From contig OX457058.1 in NCBI GenBank assembly GCA_949752795.1, positions 155,692,353-155,756,352 on the forward strand: a stretch of DNA of 64,000 nucleotides, given 5' to 3'. A program made the translations under genes and the position numbers. Source of the DNA: Hyperoodon ampullatus (taxonomy: Eukaryota > Chordata > Mammalia > Artiodactyla > Ziphiidae). Of this stretch, positions 59,851 through 64,000 are shown in pieces (position 1 is the first letter of the stretch; each line of letters opens with the position of its first letter). The notes below the pieces were generated by a model, which saw only the letters and a program-made list of their open reading frames with translations, searched no databases and was not told the origin of the DNA.

Positions 59851-60118
59851 GACTGGGGCTGGGAGCGGGGGTGGGAGGAATTGGGAGATTGGGATTGACA
59901 CATATACACTATTGATACTATGTATAAAATAGACAACTAATGAGAACCTACTGTACAGCACAGGGAACTCTACTTAATATGCGTGGTGACTTAAATGGGA
60001 AGGAAATCCAAAAAATAGGGAATATATGTTTATGTATAGCTGATTCATTTTGCTGTACAGTAGGAACTAACACAACATTGTAAAGCAACTATACTCCAAT
60101 AAAAATTAACTAAAAAAA
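59851..60118 (+). mobile_element. L1 3' UTR end, strongly 5'-truncated
   Basis: Sense sequence from a G-rich start (59855) through 'gggagattgggattgacaca', 'ggaactctacttaatatg' and 'caactatactccaataaaaa' to an A-run is the L1 3' end of the 'gctgtacagtaggaac' type. Flanks aagatgac and aaaatgac are a possible short TSD. Confidence 0.85.
59855..59875 (+). other. G-quadruplex motif at the L1 truncation point
   Basis: Four runs of three or more G are separated by short loops (GGGG-CT-GGG-AGC-GGGGG-T-GGG). This fits the standard G-quadruplex pattern and is part of the L1 3' UTR. Confidence 0.7.
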
Positions 60119-62499
60119 AATGACAGAGGCCAATTAAATCTTTTCTAAAATGATACCTGTCAATGTGCTTAGGTTGGTAGGGGCTATGAAAATCTTATTT
60201 GACCTTCTTTATCAGAAGGATGTTGTAGGTTTTAGGACAAGAGTGGGTGAAAGAGGATCATCACATTGATTCCAGGGCTAAATTTGGGGCTTGAGGTTGT
60301 TTCTGGGGAGGTCTGGGTTTATATGAGATTTTGAGGGCCATTCTAGCCTCAAGGGCACACAAACATTAGTGTCCTTCCAATTAGGGATTCTCTAAAATTG
60401 GACTCCCTGATTTAAGGTGATCTATAGTCTATGATTAGCTGAGGACAAGGTAAGCCCTGGGGAGAGTGGAGACAATTTGCCCAGATTTCCATTTCCTATA
60501 ATCTGTCTAATGTGGTCAACTGGGCTAATGCAGTTGTGACCTGAGGTCATGAATGGGTTTCACAGGGTCCACGAACCTCCTGATATTTTATTAAACACTT
60601 TGTGTTTACGTGCATTTTTTTCTGGGGAAGAAGTCATGAGTTTTTGGATTTTAATAGGGGTTCTCAAAATATTAAAAATTTTATTGCCAAAGATAATCTG
60701 AAGGAATATTTTTGAGCACTGATCACATCAGTTGTAATGATAGTGCTCCTTGGGGCCCCAGGTGGGCTCAGACCTGGAGCTGTGGGACCCAGAAGTCAAC
60801 AGTTGTCTCATGGGACGTTAAATCTCTTATATATCCTGGTTTGCTCATAAGCTCTTTAGCTTCCTGCAGGCTTCCCACGTGTTGCTGGCAGAGAAGCCCC
60901 AAGGCACAACATGAGAGATATATGATGCAGCAGAGGCAAAGTACTGTGGCGTTATACCTAAACACAGCTGTTAGCAGGAGCAGTCACTGGAGTGTAAAGG
61001 TGGGCAGAGTGGGCATGAGGCGGGGCACAGACGTGTCTGATACACCTTCTCCACTCTAGTTATCTCTCCTCATTGAGACCATGTTCATCTTCACATTGTT
61101 GGCACATATGGATCATAAGGATAAGAAAATGTGGTGGAGAATTGAAATTTAAAATTGGGAAAAGTATATTTCCACAGGCTATTTTATTTGATTCTCAAAC
61201 AGTCCTCTGGGTTATATAGGGTGTATAGTGGAATTCCTGCTTTTTCCAAACAAGAAAATTAGGGCTCACAGAGGCTATCTATGAGAATTGGCTAGGGTCC
61301 CACAGTTAAAACATCATGGAGCCAATTTCTTCTTTCCTCAGAGTTTTCTATGACATCATTCTGCTCCCTGGAAACACATCATCAGAAAAGTAAAAGACAG
61401 CTTAAGGAAAGATATGCTGATGGGGGCTCTGTAGTTTCACCATCTTATCGAGAGGATACCCGTGTATGACCTGACAAAGCTTAACCACAAGGAACTTCTG
61501 CTTGCAGCTGGTTTGAGCTACAGCATGGGCAGAGGTGGCAGTGGAGAGATGACTGGGGAGAGGTCACCCAAGAGTCTGCATGGGGATTCTGGGTATAGGT
61601 GTTGGGTTCCCAAGTTGGCAGCTAAGCATGCTTTTGCTGTTGCACTTTCACAGGTTGCTATGGAGACCAGTTGATTTTAAAAACTCACTTCCATTGTTTT
61701 TTCCCTTAATAATAGTTCTAAATATTGATTTATTGGCATTGCTACAGATGTAAATTGACTTCTGTGATACTGATGAACTGACTCTTCTCTTGTAAAATTT
61801 AGAAGGAAGATGGAGAGTCTAGGAGAACCAGGACATACAGGAGCAATAGGCTGCACTGCTAATGGGTACCCTGTGCTCTGGAATCAAAAGAAAGCATGTG
61901 CAGGGAGGAGGTCTCTGAGAATAAGCCTATGAGATACTCCTACTTGCATCAGTTAAGGCCCATTGGTTGCAAGCAACAGAACCTGGTGCAAAAGGGAATA
62001 TACCGGGAGGCTAGAGACTGAATGCAAATGAACTTCAACTATTTTCTTCCTTCCTTGCACCCATCCCTGTGTTCCTTTTTCTTTCTCTTCCAAATCTTCG
62101 TCCTTAATTACCTATGCATAACCACACACACACATGATTTTACATAAATGTATAAATGCAATGATTTAATGAATATTTTTCTAAGTGCAGTCTTCCTTTC
62201 CATTTTTGTGTGATTTCCCCTCTTCTCCATATTGCCTATATTTGTCCCCTAACTTCACTCTAAGACAGCTTATATAAATAACCTTTTATATATCTGCCAT
62301 ATTTTTCTCTATTCTCATATAATTTATACATATAGACATATATACATGTTTTTCAGGTCAGTGTTTTATAAAATGGGGTATTACATGCTTATTTGGTATC
62401 TTGATTTCCTTTCCTTTCTTGATTTCCTTTCTAGATTTTTTAGAGAGAAAATTTTATTGTGCAATATAGAATAAATACAGAAGAGTTTTAAAAATGTAT
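60119..62499. other. Mostly unique sequence with a MIR relic
   Basis: No gene is seen. An antisense MIR relic lies at about 61165-61335 ('caagaaaattagggctcaca', 'ggtcccacagttaaaaca'). 62040-62450 is AT-rich and may contain old L1 sequence that I cannot assign. The 115-codon frame at 60712-61059 has no known motif. Confidence 0.45.
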
Positions 62500-62720
62500 T
62501 TATATGGTTTAAAGAATGGTAAAGCAAATATTCATGGTGAACCTACCCCTTAAATTAAGAAATGGAAAATTACTGGTGCTTCAGAATGTGCCTGTGTGCC
62601 GCTCTGCAATCTCTTCTTCCTCTTCGCCTTGAGAACATTACTCTCTGGAATCCATCCTGTGCTTCTCTTTATATGTTTTGTTTTTCTTGCTCAGCTTCAC
62701 CTCACAGAAATCCCTCTGTC
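62500..62720. mobile_element. Possible old L1M-type repeat
   Basis: 'aaattaagaaatggaaaatt', 'actggtgcttcagaatgtgc' and 'cttgagaacattactctctg' resemble a common ancient L1 3'-region sequence. The match is loose and from memory. Confidence 0.4.
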
Positions 62721-62737
62721 AAAAGGCAGAGCTCTAA

Positions 62738-62773
62738 AAAAAAAAAAAGAAAAGAAAAGAAAAAAAAAAGAAA
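62738..62773 (+). mobile_element. Tail-only retrotransposition insertion (poly-A)
   Basis: Thirty-six bases of A with a few G lie between perfect 17-bp direct repeats, aaaaggcagagctctaa, at 62721-62737 and 62774-62790. The repeat fits a TSD and the insert is only an A tail, so the element body was lost by extreme 5' truncation. It lies just left of the antisense L1 that starts near 62800. Confidence 0.75.
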
Positions 62774-62799
62774 AAAAGGCAGAGCTCTAATTGATTCTT

Positions 62800-64000
62800 T
62801 TTCAAATTTAATCTTATTTATTTTTTATACAGCAGGCCTTATTAGTTATCCATTTTATACATATTAGTGTATACATGTCAATCCCAATCTCCCAATTCGT
62901 TCCCGCCCCCCACCGCTTTACCTCCTTGGTGTCCATACGTTTGTTCTCTACATCTGTGTCTCTGTTTCTGCCCTGCAAACTGGTTCATCTGTACCATTTT
63001 TCTAGGTTCCACATACATGCGTTAGTTGACCATAGGTGCGTTTACCACAGGTGGGTTGACCATAGGTGGGTTTATCTCTGGGCTTTCTATTCTGTTTCAT
63101 TGATCTATATTCCTGTTTTTGTGCCAGTACCATATTGTCTTGATTACTGTAGATTTGTAGTATAGTCTGAAGTCAGACTCCTGATTCTGATTTCTCCAGC
63201 TCCGTTTTTTTTCCCTCAAGACTGCTTTGGCTATTTGGGGTCTTTTTTGTCTCCATACACATTTTAAGATTTTTTGTTCTAGTTCTGTAAAAAATGCCAC
63301 TGGTAATTTGATAGGGATTGCATTGAATCTGTAGATTGCTTTGGGTATTATAGTCATTTTCACAATATTGATTCTTCCAATCCAAGAACATGGTATACCT
63401 CTACATTTGTTTGTGTCATCTTTGATTTCTTTCATCAGTGTCTTATAGTGTTCTGAGTACAGGTCTTTTACCTCCTTAGGTAGATTTATTCCTAGGTATT
63501 TTATTCTTTTTGTTGCAATGGTGAATGGGATTGTTTCCTTAATTTCTCTTTCTGAACTTTCATTGTTAGTGTATAGGAAGGTAAGAGATATCTGTGCATT
63601 AATTTTGTATCTTGCAAGTTTACCAGATTCATTGATTAGCTCTAGTAGTTTTCTGGTGGCAACTTAAGGATTCTCTATGTATAGTATCATGCCATCTACA
63701 AACAGAGACAGTTTTACTTCTTTTTTCCAATTTGTATTCCTTTTATTTCCTTTTCTTCTCTGATTGCCATGGTTATGCCATGCCTCTATGCCCACTTTCT
63801 AGAGAGTTTTTATCATAAATGGGTGTTGAATTTTGTCAAAAGCTTTTTCTCCACCTATTGAGATGATCATATGGTTTTTATTCTTCAATTTGTTAACATG
63901 GTGTATCACATTGATTGATTTGTGTATGTTGAAGAATCCTGCATCCCTGGGATAAATCCCACTTGATCACAGTGTATGATCCTTTTAATGTGTTGTTGGA
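62800..64000 (-). mobile_element. L1 LINE, antisense, internally deleted, runs off the right edge
   Basis: 62800-63024 is the reverse of an L1 3' UTR and the ORF2 end. It uses the same 3' end as the 14935-19041 element. At about 63021-63025 it jumps to sequence about 1 kb further 5' in ORF2. A 30-bp tandem duplication follows (63025-63054 and 63055-63084). From there to the edge it is ORF2. Confidence 0.92.
63085..64000 (-). pseudogene. L1 ORF2 remnant (reverse transcriptase and downstream part)
   Basis: The longest minus-strand frame, 63097-63435, has [23 protein letters not shown] and [11 protein letters not shown], as found C-terminal to the reverse transcriptase domain of L1 ORF2p. It has an insertion or frameshift near 63195 relative to the copy at 17370-18134. 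Further right, on the minus strand, comes reverse-transcriptase coding sequence broken by stops. It is not functional. Confidence 0.88.

Noticed and set aside
1..64000. A previously undescribed gene system
   Set aside because: No cluster of genes or unusual coding signal is present. The unusual content is in how retroelements inserted and changed.

Overview
The window is nuclear DNA from a mammal, almost certainly a cetacean (whale, dolphin or porpoise). The main evidence is fifteen tRNA-derived SINEs of the CHR type, whose heads begin near 'ggcttccctggtggcgcag' or 'gacttccctggtggtccag'. There are also cetartiodactyl-type L1 copies, plus old mammal-wide MIR, L2, MLT1 and MER5 relics. The family names come from recognition; no database search was run. 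I found no host protein-coding gene, tRNA, rRNA or CRISPR array. Open reading frames are short and either fall inside repeats or look like chance. The window reads as intergenic or deep intronic sequence, and its content is mostly a history of retrotransposition.

Layout. 1-1191 is the antisense, CpG-rich 5' UTR of an L1 that continues off the left edge. 1192-4680 is mostly single-copy. 4681-6247 holds a SINE and a 5'-inverted (twin-primed) L1. 6.2-14.9 kb is mostly unique, with an MLT1 LTR (9.6 kb), a SINE (11.5 kb) and MIRs. 14935-19041 is the largest element, a 4.1-kb L1 with broken ORF1 and ORF2 and a perfect 13-bp target-site duplication (TSD). 19-45 kb is largely unique sequence with many MIR and L2 relics, four SINEs, a pair of old related LTR-like copies (24.3 and 25.9 kb) and a tail-only insertion (33.3 kb). 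45.7-60.1 kb is dense in young elements: ten SINEs, an L1 with a possible 3' transduction, a long L2 relic, a three-layer nest at 57.8-58.6 kb, and an L1 3' end starting at a G-rich motif. 60.1-62.7 kb is mostly unique. 62.7-64.0 kb holds a second tail-only insertion and an antisense L1 running off the right edge.

How the parts fit. The SINEs carry no protein and depend on L1 enzymes. TSDs of about 10-17 bp and A-rich tails on most young elements fit target-primed reverse transcription. L1 outcomes seen here include 5' truncation, 5' inversion, internal deletion, possible 3' transduction and apparent tail-only insertion. No undescribed gene system was found. The most notable observations are the two tail-only insertions, the possible L1 3' transduction, and the variable internal repeat module of the long SINEs.
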